Assembly (NCBI RefSeq): GCF_029167105.1
Contig: NZ_JARFML010000003.1
Location: forward strand, 186,001 to 250,000
DNA: 64,000 nucleotides
Direction: 5' to 3'
From: Bradyrhizobium yuanmingense
Lineage (GTDB): Bacteria; Pseudomonadota; Alphaproteobacteria; Rhizobiales; Xanthobacteraceae
Shown here: positions 9,997 through 18,772 of the stretch, piece by piece
Layout of the letters: the number at the start of each line of letters is the position of its first letter
Numbering within the stretch: the stretch's first letter is position 1
Made by a program: the position numbers and the translations under genes
The notes under the pieces: model-generated
What the model was told of the DNA's origin: nothing
Database searches by the model: none
Seen by the model: the letters and a program-made list of their open reading frames with translations, nothing else

Positions 9997-11088
9997 TCAC
10001 TGACCGCGAGTTCGCTGCCGCCTTGCGGGGCGTTCGCCCGACCTTGGCGGCGCTGTCGATGACCGCATGACCAAACGATACGGCAGCAGAACACTTCTGG
10101 GGACCGGGGTCCCCGCAATGGCATTGATGAGGTAATCGGCTGCGCCCCGGCCGATTTCAGCCGCGGGAACGCTAATTGTCGTGAGCGGTGGGTCCATCTG
10201 GGCTGCGAGCTCAACATCGTCAAATCCTGTGATGGAAAGGGCCGCCGGGACGATTGATCCCATTTTACGGGCTTCCGCCATTGCACCGATGGCGAGCGTA
10301 TCGGTCGTGCACACCACCGCTGTGGTATCGGGATGGTCAGTGAGCAGTTGACGAAGCGCGTTACGCCCCTGGACGAGCGAATAATCTGTCCGGATGATCT
10401 GGGTCGGTTTGAGCGGGATTTCGACTTTCGCAAGTGCTCGCTGAATACCCTCCAGCCTGGCACGGGAGCGGTCGTTGGAGGGAGAATTGACATTGGCAAT
10501 CACCCCGAAACGGACGTGCCCAAGCCCCAGGAGATATTCGGTCATGTCGCGGGTGGCGCCTTCATTGTCGATGCCGATCGCGGGAATGCCGCCAGCTGCC
10601 TTGGAAACGTAGGTTGTGATCACGGGGACAGCGGCTTGTTCGATCAGCGCCCTCAGCTCGCGTCCATGGGAGCCACCGACCAGCACAATACCGTCAATGC
10701 CGCGTTCGATGAGACTCTGCAGCTCCTGCAATTCGCGACGCTGGTCATATTGGGAATTGGCGATGAACAGAGTGTAGCCGCTTTCGCTAAGGCGGTTCTG
10801 CAGTGCTTCGACGCCTTCTGCAAAAATACCGAGCGCCAGCGTCGGAACGATCACGCCGATCGTACGCATGCGCCCGGATTTCAAGGCCCTCGCAGCGCTG
10901 TCGCGGGTATAGGATAGGTCGGCAATATGCCGCATCACCTTGTCGCGTAGCTCCGGCCGGACGATTTCAGGATGATTGAGGACGCGCGACACTGTCGCCG
11001 GCGAGACATTTGCCTTGCGCGCGACGTCCTCAATCTTCACACGCGCTTGTTGGCGGGCCTTGGGCTCGATTATTGGCTTCTTGTTCAT
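9997..11088 (-). CDS. LacI-family transcriptional regulator
   Basis: 363 residues when started at the ATG at 11088 (MNKKPII). The helix-turn-helix VKIEDVARKANVSPATVSRV is at about 17-36, followed by the LacI hinge helix region and a periplasmic-binding-like effector domain (IGVIVPTLALGIFAEGVEAL, ITGFDDVELAAQMDPPLTTI). The frame extends upstream to 11199, but residues there do not belong to the family. A perfect palindrome at 11279-11292 upstream suggests autoregulation, and the same sequence before the hydratase and transporter units suggests it represses the whole locus. The effector is unknown. Confidence 0.88.
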   Translation of the reverse strand: MNKKPIIEPKARQQARVKIEDVARKANVSPATVSRVLNHPEIVRPELRDKVMRHIADLSYTRDSAARALKSGRMRTIGVIVPTLALGIFAEGVEALQNRLSESGYTLFIANSQYDQRRELQELQSLIERGIDGIVLVGGSHGRELRALIEQAAVPVITTYVSKAAGGIPAIGIDNEGATRDMTEYLLGLGHVRFGVIANVNSPSNDRSRARLEGIQRALAKVEIPLKPTQIIRTDYSLVQGRNALRQLLTDHPDTTAVVCTTDTLAIGAMAEARKMGSIVPAALSITGFDDVELAAQMDPPLTTISVPAAEIGRGAADYLINAIAGTPVPRSVLLPYRLVMRSSTAPPRSGERPARRQRTRGQ

Positions 11089-11278
11089 CTGGGCATCGAT
11101 CAGTCGAAAGAGGGCATGATCTCTGATCTCTATAAACCACCCGATTGCCACACTTCTCAAGCCCAGCGTGCGGACAGGTGACATTTTCCCCGTGCGCAAA
11201 TGCTGGTCCGATCCGGCGGCACGTCGGTTGTCGGCGCTTCTTAGGCCGCTTGACTCCGCCGCTCACAATGTCTGTTTA

Positions 11279-11292
11279 TGAAATCGATTTCA
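11279..11292. promoter_or_regulatory. LacI-type operator between the regulator and a CoA-transferase remnant
   Basis: A second perfect copy of TGAAATCGATTTCA, midway between the leftward regulator gene and the rightward CoA-transferase start at 11345. It predicts autoregulation plus control of the divergent gene. Confidence 0.65.
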
Positions 11293-11344
11293 GAGATGCA
11301 ATGATAGAATACCGTCACCTCAGGAAAGTTGAAGGCTACAGAGC

Positions 11345-11461
11345 ATGGTCGATCTTCTAAGCGGCATTCGCGTGCTGAGCTTCAATTACTTCCTGATAGG
11401 CCCTGTCGGCGCGCAGTTTCTCGCAGATCTGGGTGCGGATGTGATTGCCGTCGAGCCGCCT
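11345..11461 (+). pseudogene. CaiB/BaiF-type CoA-transferase, N-terminal stub
   Basis: An ATG opens VDLLSGIRVLSFNYFLIGP and QFLADLGADVIAVEPP, the characteristic first 40 residues of a type III CoA-transferase (L.GIRVL, GP, LADLGADVI.VE.P). The homology stops abruptly near 11461 and the repeat copy at 11486 begins soon after. Full enzymes are about 400 residues, so about 90% is missing. It stands divergent from the LacI gene across the operator and would have activated the acid whose enoyl-CoA the hydratase processes. Confidence 0.65.
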
Positions 11462-11485
11462 GCGGTGCGTTTCAACGGGAGCTGT

Positions 11486-11855
11486 CGTCTCCCAGGTCAC
11501 CGCTGTCAGGGCTTCAAGCCAATATGGCATCCTGCAGGAGTTTTTGGGTGGATCCACGCTATCGCTCGGCTCAAAATGGGAGGCGGCTTCTGGCTGCCCT
11601 GGAGCGCGAAGCGCGGGCGCGGGGGTGGATGGTCGAGGTGTCTCTTCCTTCGGCAGGCCGGTCCGATGCCGAAAGGCTCGTCGCATTCTATGAGAGCATG
11701 GGCTTCGCACCGGCCGGTGAACGGAGACGATGGAGAATTGTGTGACCTGGCTATCTGTACACACGGCACCGGCCCATCCAGCCCTCCGGGCCTTTTCGCA
11801 ACTGTGACGGGGACGATCAAGCCTTCAACGGAAACGGGGATCGACTAAGCAAGAT
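11486..11855 (+). repeat. Direct repeat, copy A, carrying a GNAT acetyltransferase fragment
   Basis: About 370 bases that recur in the same orientation at 15656-15998 with many substitutions and small indels. Shared runs include TCACCGCTGTC, GATCCACGCTATCGCTCGGC, GCGGCTTCTGGCTGCCCTGG and GGTCGAGGTGTCTCTTC. One frame encodes VDPRYRSAQNGRRLLAALE and RLVAFYESMGFAPAGERRR, the acetyl-CoA-binding and C-terminal parts of a GNAT N-acetyltransferase without its N-terminus. Copy A interrupts the CoA-transferase stub. Confidence 0.7.
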
Positions 11856-11928
11856 ACGGAGCCGATTAGGGAGCTCGCCCGGTCCATTTTAGCTCACCAA
11901 AGTCACAAACAACGTGGTGCCGCTTCTA

Positions 11929-12072
11929 ATGAGTCTTCATGATCCCGGCTATCTTAAGGCGCTACGAGTGGACCTCATCCGCGAGAGCCCGAGAATCACC
12001 GATCTTGCCAGAAGATATGCCGCGCTCGGCGTACCGCAGAACACATCCCTCGATGGCAGGAGTCATGCATGA
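11929..12072 (+). pseudogene. C-terminal fragment of an unidentified protein, coupled to chorismate mutase
   Basis: A 47-codon frame (MSLHDPGYLKALRVDLIRES ... ending DGRSHA) whose TGA overlaps the ATG of the chorismate mutase gene as ATGA, the usual sign of translational coupling. In-frame codons with protein-like content extend to about 11899, just after a TAG, so this is probably the tail of a longer lost gene and not a complete one. I cannot identify the family. Confidence 0.35.
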
Positions 12073-12380
12073 CTGACGTCTCCAGCCCTGATGAGGGCCT
12101 TCTTCTATTTCGCAACCACATCAACAAGCTGGACAAGCAGCTGGTGGAGATTCTCAGCCAGAGACTCTCCGTCTGAGCTGAAGTTGCACGCTACAAAACG
12201 GAACGCGGAATCGCGATGATGCAACCGTCTCGTATTGCAGAGGTAAAGGCTCGTTGCGCCAAGATCGGGACCGAACGCGGGCTGCGCAGGGATTTTATTG
12301 AAAATCTCTATGCGCGGATCATAGGAGAAGCCTGCGAGCTCGAAGCCATGATCATACACGAGCGAAAGGCCATCTCCTGA
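12069..12380 (+). pseudogene. chorismate mutase (AroQ class) with an internal stop
   Basis: A 103-codon frame closed by one TGA at 12174-12176 (codon 36). Around the stop the protein reads FRNHINKLDKQLVEILSQRL then AEVARYKTERGIAMMQPSR and ends with EACELEAMIIHERKAIS. This is the three-helix AroQ fold, with the R/K of helix 1, the K of the YKTE turn and the E of the last helix in place. One base change would restore the frame. The product would convert chorismate to prephenate. The start overlaps the upstream frame; the stop overlaps the next start (TGATG). Confidence 0.65.
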
Positions 12381-12933
12381 TGGTCCGCATCTACACGCTC
12401 GGCCCAGCGAGAAGCTGTCGCCATCATGCAACTTCGAGGCATGAGACATCGTACTGGTAGACGATCTCGTGGCTGGAGCGGCTGAGGCTGCGGATCGCCG
12501 AGACAGCTATGTCCTCCAATGTAGCGCGCACCTGAATGTCCACCTCGTGACGGAGCAATATCGCGATCGTCTGCAGGTTGTCGACACCTTCATACTGCCC
12601 ACGCAGAGCACCGCGGTTCTCAAACGCAAGGACGTAAAAGAGCCTCGGACGCTGGGTTCTTCCTGAACCAACAATGGGGTATATCGACACGAATGCTTGG
12701 AATCAGCTGATTTTAGAAACGACAAAGCCGGTTGTTGAGAAAAAACTCCTTGAAGGCGTGTATGATGCCGGCGTTGCTTACAGCAGATCGGCGCTCGAAC
12801 ATCCCGACGAGATCGAGGCATACAGGAGATTAGCGAGGTGGTGACGACCTGGCTGCTATATGGCCCGCGTCCCCGCTATTCCGGTACGATCATCCGCAGT
12901 CCCTATCCTGAGTTGCATGACGCGCTGCCCTGA
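12380..12933 (+). pseudogene. prephenate dehydratase-like (binding-protein fold) remnant
   Basis: The ATG at 12380 overlaps the chorismate mutase stop and opens VRIYTLGPA, close to the start of prephenate dehydratases and BacA-type prephenate decarboxylases. Further frames supply VHLVTEQYRDRLQVVDTFIL, GYIDTNAWNQLILETTKPVV, YDAGVAYSRSALEHPDEIEA and VVTTWLLYGPRPR, up to a TGA at 12931. At least two frameshifts and probably an internal deletion after the first 15 residues are needed to align it. The family call rests on the TLGP start, the overall layout and the neighbour, so it is tentative. Confidence 0.35.
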
Positions 12934-12962
12934 AAAATCACAAGAACCTGAAGAGGACCGTC

Positions 12963-14161
12963 ATGACCTCATCCCCTCCCGATGCAAGAACGAAACTCGT
13001 CCTTGTCGCTTTGACCATTGGTGCCTTCGCCATCGGCCTGGACACTTTTGTCATCATTGGCGCGCTTGATGTGATCTCTCGTGACCTCACGATTTCAACG
13101 GGTGCGGCGGGCTGGATCATCTCGATCTACGCAATCTGCTACGCCGTTTTCGCGCCGCTGAATGCCTGGATGTTTAAGACCATGAGCCGCCGCAATGTCC
13201 AGATCCTGTCCGTTTCGATTTTCATCGTTGGCAATCTGGTCTGCGCGATCGCGCCGAATTTCATAATCCTTGCGGCAGGTCGGGTCGTTTCGGCCTACGG
13301 CGCGGCGATGTTCACCCCGGCGGCTACCGCGCTGGCTACCGAGCTCCTGCTGCCCGCCCGCAAGGGGATCGCGTTGTCCCTCATCTTCGGCGGCATGACC
13401 GTTTCACAAGTTGCTGGCGTTCCGGCCACCAGCTGGATCGCAGATGCGATCGGCTGGCGCTATGCTTTCGTCCTCGTCGTCATCGCGGGGCTTCTCGCAT
13501 TGCTGATCTTCACCCCCATGATGTCTGGAATCCGTGCTAACGCGCCCGAGCACGGAAAAGGTCTTACCTCGAAAGAGTTCCCCAAGATCATCTATGGTGT
13601 CCTTTCCGTGACACTGTTCGTCTCATCTCCGAATTCGTCGTCTATTCCTACGTCAGCGTCTTCATCTCCGGTTCTCTGCTTGCCGGGGTCCCGCTGCTCT
13701 CGGCCGCGCTCCTTGCTTATGGATTCGGAGCCGTGACCGGAAACGCAGCCTGTGGCTTTCTGACCGATCGTTTCGGGCCCTACATGGTCCTCATCGCGGC
13801 GGTCGGGGCACAACTACTCCTGTTGGTAGGACTTGTCGCTTTCGGACAACATGGTTTCCTCACCCTGGTCATCGCCTTCCTCTGGGGCAATGTAAGCTAC
13901 ATGTATCTCGTCCCCATCCAGCACCGGCTCCTCGGCGTAGCCGGGGATAGGTCGAAGCTGGTTCTGGCGATGAATAGCTCGACAACCTTCGCAGGCATCG
14001 CTATCGGCGCTTTTCTCGGCGGAGTTATCGTCGAGATCAGTGGGGTCAAATTCCTGGCCCCGGCGTCCATCCTCATTGGCCTTGTCGGCATAGGGCTTGC
14101 TGTTGCCTTCGTGCGCGATGCAGAACCGGCGAAAGCTGCGAGTGGGGAAGGTACAGGATAG
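12963..14161 (+). pseudogene. MFS exporter (DHA1/AraJ type), one frameshift
   Basis: Two overlapping frames (12963-13736 and up to 14161) join near 13620 into one protein of about 400 residues with twelve hydrophobic segments. Typical features are ALTIGAFAIGLDTFVIIGAL in helix 1, LNAWMFKTMSRRNVQILSV for the loop 2-3 motif and YGAAMFTPAATALATELL. After the shift it continues SEFVVYSYVSVFISGSLLAG. A single-base change splits it. It would export a small molecule, and its place after chorismate mutase and the prephenate-dehydratase-like gene suggests a product derived from prephenate. Confidence 0.7.
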
Positions 14162-14179
14162 ACGAGTGGCGGACGCGTG

Positions 14180-14440
14180 TCAGCGCGCGAGATTTTGCCG
14201 GAGCGCGAGCAAATCTGGCATCGTGGTCTCAATCGGCTCGCGTGATCCAGAAACATCTCGATCTGTCAGCGCTGTGACCGCGAGCGGCACCAGAAACGAG
14301 GTGACAAGTGCATTCATACCCATGCCGAGGCTCGAACAGACGCCAGCAATCTCATCAAGCTGGAATGCGCGCGCTGTACCGATACCGTGTGCCACTACGC
14401 CCGCCGGAAAGCCCCGCGCCCGATAGTCACTGATCCCGCT
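14180..14440 (-). pseudogene. LrgB-family membrane protein, C-terminal remnant
   Basis: Reading leftward: GFPAGVVAHGIGTARAFQLD, then EIAGVCSSLGMGMNALVTSF and LVPLAVTAL. The AHGIGTARA segment is diagnostic of LrgB/YohK-type proteins, partners of LrgA-like holins. Only the last quarter remains, without the N-terminal membrane helices. It is convergent with the MFS remnant, 18 bases away, and a degraded copy of part of it recurs at 16290-16390. Confidence 0.6.
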
Positions 14441-14994
14441 TCGGTTTATCATCTCTTTCCGCTGAGTTGCACTTAATGATGCTTCGCAAATTGACCTAGC
14501 TGGCTCGCGATCCAACCGAGCGAAAGAGGGCGACAGCCGCGTTCCAGAAACTGACATTCGCGAATTGCCGAAGTCAGCGCCGGGCGGCCGTAAATGTGCT
14601 AGTTCTCTAGCTGCTTGCTAAGCTTCCGCGCTGGTCAACTACCGGACCTAGTGATTTGATCGAGGGCATGGCACATGGCAAGTGTTGGCTAATGTACGTC
14701 AGTCTTGGCCTTGGGGTGCACAGATTAGCTGAAGGATTGAGCACCGACCCTCCAACCCGCGGTATTCTGTGCGCTAAGGCGCGCTCCGACAGGTTTTTGC
14801 CAAGATCCGCGATCGAGTTTGCACGCGACTAGATCACTCGCGGCAGAGAAGCATATGGCAGAAATTGTGAAGGAAATATCTGGTACGCCGTCCTGATCCT
14901 GCAGTGTCCAGATCGGCGAGCACACTGCGATCTCATACCTCGTCAAGCCACTCTCGTTTCGGATCAGTCCAGCCTTCACGGAGAACTAGCTACA
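14441..14994. other. non-coding stretch upstream of heme oxygenase
   Basis: No frame with recognisable content; 14725-14979 on the minus strand is open but has no motif. The last 30 bases hold the ribosome binding site GGAGA before the heme oxygenase ATG at 14995. I found no FixK, Irr or iron-type operator I could defend. Confidence 0.5.
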
Positions 14995-15618
14995 ATGAGT
15001 ACGATCGACGTCGAAAAGCCTCTCGATGCCAGCCGGGCAAGACGCCTGAAAGCCGCAACGAGCAGTCAGCATGACAGCATCGACAAACAGATCACGGCAC
15101 AGAACCCATTTGCGAACCGCGAACGGTATGGTCGCTTCGTGACCGTGCAACGTGAATTCCACCGTGCCATCGATGGTCTGTATGTCTCTCACGAGCTCGG
15201 CCGATGGTTGCCCGGTCTCTCCTCGCGCCGGCGCCTCGGCCTGATCGAGCAGGACCTCTGCGACCTTGGCATCGCGGCAGCAAGCCCTCGCGATACGTTG
15301 GAACTCGGCTGCGAGAGCGCCGAAGTCGACCTGCCGACGGCGATCGGTTGGCTCTATGTCGCGGAAGGCTCGAATCTCGGCGCCGCATCTCTACTCAAAG
15401 CGGCCGGAAGTCTTGGGCTGTCGGAGTCCTTCGGAGCGCGTCATCTGGCGGCAGCCCCAGAGGGGCGCGCTGCGCATTGGAGGGCGTTCACGAGGGCGCT
15501 AGACGCCGTGGACCTGTCTGTTTCCGAGGACGAACGCGCCGTCGCCGGGGCGCGAGCCGCTTTCTCCCATGTGCAGGAACTGGTGTCCGACCTGCACCGA
15601 CCGGCGGCGGGGATTTGA
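14995..15618 (+). CDS. biliverdin-producing heme oxygenase (HemO/BphO type)
   Basis: 207 residues, soluble. The N-terminal SSQHDSIDKQI provides the probable proximal haem-ligand histidine (about residue 26), and GWLYVAEGSNLGAASLLKAA is the distal helix with the flexible glycines typical of bacterial heme oxygenases. The enzyme opens haem to biliverdin, CO and iron, either to obtain iron or to make chromophore for a bacteriophytochrome; none of the usual partners is in view. GGAGA precedes the ATG. Intact although both flanks are decayed, and it lies between the two copies of the GNAT repeat. Confidence 0.82.
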   Translation: MSTIDVEKPLDASRARRLKAATSSQHDSIDKQITAQNPFANRERYGRFVTVQREFHRAIDGLYVSHELGRWLPGLSSRRRLGLIEQDLCDLGIAAASPRDTLELGCESAEVDLPTAIGWLYVAEGSNLGAASLLKAAGSLGLSESFGARHLAAAPEGRAAHWRAFTRALDAVDLSVSEDERAVAGARAAFSHVQELVSDLHRPAAGI

Positions 15619-15655
15619 CAGGAGCTTTGCTGCAGGCAGCCGAATTGATCAGCAT

Positions 15656-15998
15656 AAGCCTCTCCCAAGTCACCGCTGTCGCGGCTTCAGGCCCATCCTG
15701 CAGGAGTCTCGGGTTGATCCACGCTATCGCTCGGCTCAACGTGAGAGGCGGCTTCTGGCTGCCCTGGACCGCGAAGCGCGAGCGGCCGGGGCGGTGGTCG
15801 AGGTGTCTCTTCTTTCGGCCGTCGCCGAGAGGCTCGTCGCATTCTATGAGACCATGGGCTTCACACGGCCGGTGAACGGAGAGGAAGAGGATTGTGCGAC
15901 TGTACACAAGACACCGGCCTCATCCAGCCCTCAAGGCCTTATCGCAAACGCGACGTGATCAGCCTTCAAGGAAAACGGAGGATCGACTAAGCAAGACA
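15656..15998 (+). repeat. Direct repeat, copy B, with GNAT fragment
   Basis: The diverged second copy of the 11486-11855 element in the same orientation. Its frame encodes VDPRYRSAQRERRLLAALD and AERLVAFYETMGFTRPVNGE, the same GNAT piece, again without its N-terminus. It starts about 37 bases after the heme oxygenase stop. Differences are spread as substitutions and short indels, so the duplication is not recent. Confidence 0.7.
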
Positions 15999-16003
15999 TG
16001 GAG

Positions 16004-16390
16004 CGAGCGCTTTTCTCGGCGAGGTTATCGTCGAGCTCAGCGGGGTCGATCCTGGTGCGGCGTCCACTTGCTGAGAGTGGGCGTTCGAAGTAGTGCGTGA
16101 ACTCCACTACAAGAGGATGACGAAGAGGCCGATATCAGGTGATACGCTCAAATATCGACCTCCTCTTCAACGCGCCGCAGACCCCACGATAATCCGGTCG
16201 GGCTCGAATTGCCAGCATGCAGGCGCAGGCTGGGTCAATCATTTTGGTCCGGCGCGAGAATATGCGGGATCTTTACGTGTTGGTCTCGCGCCGACCTCAC
16301 GCGGCTCGCGTGATCCACAAACATCTCAGCGATCTGTCGTTACCGGTCCGACTGAACGACTTGGCGAATGCATGGAGCGCTCTCGGTAAG
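16004..16390 (+). repeat. Degraded copy of the MFS and LrgB 3' regions
   Basis: Directly after copy B, 16006-16070 resembles the end of the MFS gene at about 14008-14075 (shared GCGCTTTTCTCGGCG, GTTATCGTCGAG). The block 16290-16380 resembles 14230-14340 (shared CGGCTCGCGTGATCCA, AAACATCTC). It is therefore a duplication that also picked up the neighbouring remnants, with the material between them deleted. No open frame of note. Confidence 0.55.
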
Positions 16391-16454
16391 TAGCACCTGG
16401 ATTTCGTCAAGTATCCCACGCCAAAGGTTTCAGTTGAGTGGACATCGAAGCTAG

Positions 16455-17525
16455 TCACCGGTCTGGCGCGATGAATTCAGAATGGATCGCAGCTGCGGTA
16501 TTAACGGCTGCATCGACTGGTAGATTTCCAAATGCGGGCTGACAAAGAAGATAGTTGGCGCCGGCCTCCTCCAGATGATTAAGAACGGTCTGCCGTACAG
16601 AAGCGCGCGTTCCTACGACGCACAGTTCACTTTCGATTGCGGCCTCGAAGGTCGGGGGAAGGTTGGCCGGCAGTGATATGTTATTCAACTCGTAAAGGTA
16701 CTTAAAGCTGCTGAGCCAGCGTTCGTAAGCAGGTGCGGCGAGCGAATGCGCCTCTGCCTCAGAACGTCCAATCACGATCATGCGGAGCAAAGCAATAAAC
16801 AGGTCCCTACCGTCGGCGGGACGCTTGGTGTTTCCATGGGCGCGAAACACGTCGGTGACTTTGCGAACAACAGAGGACGGCCCCACACACGCAAGGTTTG
16901 CGCCATTGGCCGCCGCCCAACTGGCTGACTCTGGCCGATTTGTGGCGACCCATGTCGGGGGGTGCGGACGCTGGTGAGGCGAAAGGGTCAAAGGAACACC
17001 GTCGAGAACAAAATGCTGCCCCCGATAGTTTAGAAGGCCGCCATTCATCGCATTAACAAGGATTTGGGAAGCTTCCTCGTAACGACTAGAAGCCACTTCC
17101 GCATCCACCCCGAAATAAGTCAGCTCCATCGGGAGGGAGCCACGACCAATACCCACTTCAAGTCTGCCATTACTCAAGTGATCCAACATGCAGATCTCCT
17201 CGAACGCACGCAAGGGGTGATAGAGGTTAAGCAGCATGACCAATTGACCGACACGAAGCCGCCGGGTGCGCTGTATGACGCTGGACAGAAACAAGTTCGG
17301 CGAGGGGCTTCGTCCATGGGGTGTACAGTGATGCTCCGCCAGATGATACGCGTAGAAACCGAGCCGATCGTAGGCCTCGGCCAAGACCAGACGGTCCGCG
17401 TATTGTTCGGCGATATTGCGCCCATCCTCATCAAAATGATCGAAGATGCCGCAAGTTAGATTTGAAGAAAGGATGTTAGTCACTCGATTATCTCCAGCGA
17501 GAAGTTGAGGTCCGCTGACTGTCAA
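16455..17525 (-). CDS. luciferase-like (LLM) flavin-dependent monooxygenase
   Basis: 356 residues. The TIM-barrel bacterial luciferase fold is indicated by YHLAEHHCTPHGRSPSPNLF, RTRRLRVGQLVMLLNLYHPL, RAFEEICMLDHLSNGRLEVG and IGRGSLPMELTYFGVD. Such enzymes use reduced FMN delivered by a separate reductase, and a HpaC/RutF-type reductase gene lies 5 kb upstream on the same strand. The start at 17525 is the first in frame; later starts at a few N-terminal codons are possible. Substrate unknown. Intact; 146 bases separate it from the aminotransferase gene upstream. Confidence 0.85.
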   Translation of the reverse strand: MTVSGPQLLAGDNRVTNILSSNLTCGIFDHFDEDGRNIAEQYADRLVLAEAYDRLGFYAYHLAEHHCTPHGRSPSPNLFLSSVIQRTRRLRVGQLVMLLNLYHPLRAFEEICMLDHLSNGRLEVGIGRGSLPMELTYFGVDAEVASSRYEEASQILVNAMNGGLLNYRGQHFVLDGVPLTLSPHQRPHPPTWVATNRPESASWAAANGANLACVGPSSVVRKVTDVFRAHGNTKRPADGRDLFIALLRMIVIGRSEAEAHSLAAPAYERWLSSFKYLYELNNISLPANLPPTFEAAIESELCVVGTRASVRQTVLNHLEEAGANYLLCQPAFGNLPVDAAVNTAAAIHSEFIAPDR

Positions 17526-17671
17526 ACGCCGTAGCGGCCCTAAACGGAATGCGTTGCTTATGATGCAGGCCGGTATTCATCGCCTGCGGCGATAACTCTA
17601 TGGATCCAGAGCGAAGGACGCCCCAAAATCGTCCGTCGCACGTGCCAGACGCTCGGATGAGTGGTCTGTCA

Positions 17672-18772
17672 TCAAGAAGAGCGGTCTGCTCCCCGACGAA
17701 CCGTGCCGACGGCTGTAAGAAATGCGTCCATCTGCTCCCTCGTGCCGATGCTAACGCGAATGCAATCTTCCAGGCCGTCATCCGGAAAGCAGGCGACAAG
17801 GACTTTCTGACTTTCCAAAGCGCTCTGCCACCATCTGCCGTCCTGACCCGCAGGCACACGGGCGAGCAGAAAATTCGTGTGCGAGGGCATTACAGAGAAC
17901 CCGAAGTCGGAGAGCGCGCCCGAAACTCGCTGCCGTTCATGCTTGATGTGGCTATGGTTCTCGTCATAAGCGCGACGATGCTGAAGGATGCTCATGCCGA
18001 CGGCATGACCAACCACATTCATGTTGAACACATTCTGGATGTTCCGAAGCCTCCCGATCAGCTCGGGATGACCGAACGCGAAGCCAACGCGAATGCCCGC
18101 AGCTGCGTAGCTCTTGGAGAACGTACGCAACACCAGAACATTCGAGTAACTATTCACCAGATGCAGTGCGTTCTCAGGTGCGAAATCGATATAGGCCTCG
18201 TCCAGCACGATTAATCGGTTACATTGCGCTAGGAGGCGCTCGATCTCAGCGACCGGCACGAAGGCGCCCGTTGGATTATTCGGATTAGCTAACAGAATGA
18301 ACTTGGCATGTTTAGCAGGGCCGAACAGCAAGTCATCGATCGGCAGGAAGCCAAGTTCGTTGCAGCGGACTTCAAGAAACTGTGCCCCTTGTAACGTGGC
18401 AAGCTTGCGGTTGAACGAAAACCCTGGCGAGATCATTGCGATGCTGTCACCCGGAGCAAGAAAAGCTCTATAAATTAGGCTAAGAAGTTCAGATGATCCA
18501 TTACCAGCCATGACGCGATCTGCGGACATGCCATAGGCAGCGGCCGCTGCTTCCCTCAGGCTGACATTGTCATTCTCAGGATACAGGTAGTGCCGCTCTA
18601 GGGCTGCAATTGCACTCCGCATCACGATGCTTGGCAACGGAAATGGATTCTCATTCGTATTTAGCTTCACGTAACTATCATCCGGGGCTGGCCGGCCAGC
18701 CGGGAGAGCGTCCAATTCGCGAGCCATCGGAGTAAGCGACGACAACAGATCTCGTAATTTTGCGTCTGTCAT
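17672..18772 (-). CDS. hisC: HisC-like PLP-dependent aminotransferase
   Basis: 366 residues, fold type I. It has KLNTNENPFPLP (N-terminal substrate strand), AGNGSSELLSLIYRAFL, LANPNNPTGAF, VLDEAYIDFAPE and the PLP-lysine segment TFSKSYAAAGIRVGFAFGH. This is the histidinol-phosphate/aromatic aminotransferase class. No other his gene is near, so here it more likely transaminates an aromatic or other keto acid than serving histidine synthesis. The ATG at 18772 is preferred over 18823 because the family begins near it and GGGAAA lies upstream. Confidence 0.82.
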   Translation of the reverse strand: MTDAKLRDLLSSLTPMARELDALPAGRPAPDDSYVKLNTNENPFPLPSIVMRSAIAALERHYLYPENDNVSLREAAAAAYGMSADRVMAGNGSSELLSLIYRAFLAPGDSIAMISPGFSFNRKLATLQGAQFLEVRCNELGFLPIDDLLFGPAKHAKFILLANPNNPTGAFVPVAEIERLLAQCNRLIVLDEAYIDFAPENALHLVNSYSNVLVLRTFSKSYAAAGIRVGFAFGHPELIGRLRNIQNVFNMNVVGHAVGMSILQHRRAYDENHSHIKHERQRVSGALSDFGFSVMPSHTNFLLARVPAGQDGRWWQSALESQKVLVACFPDDGLEDCIRVSIGTREQMDAFLTAVGTVRRGADRSS

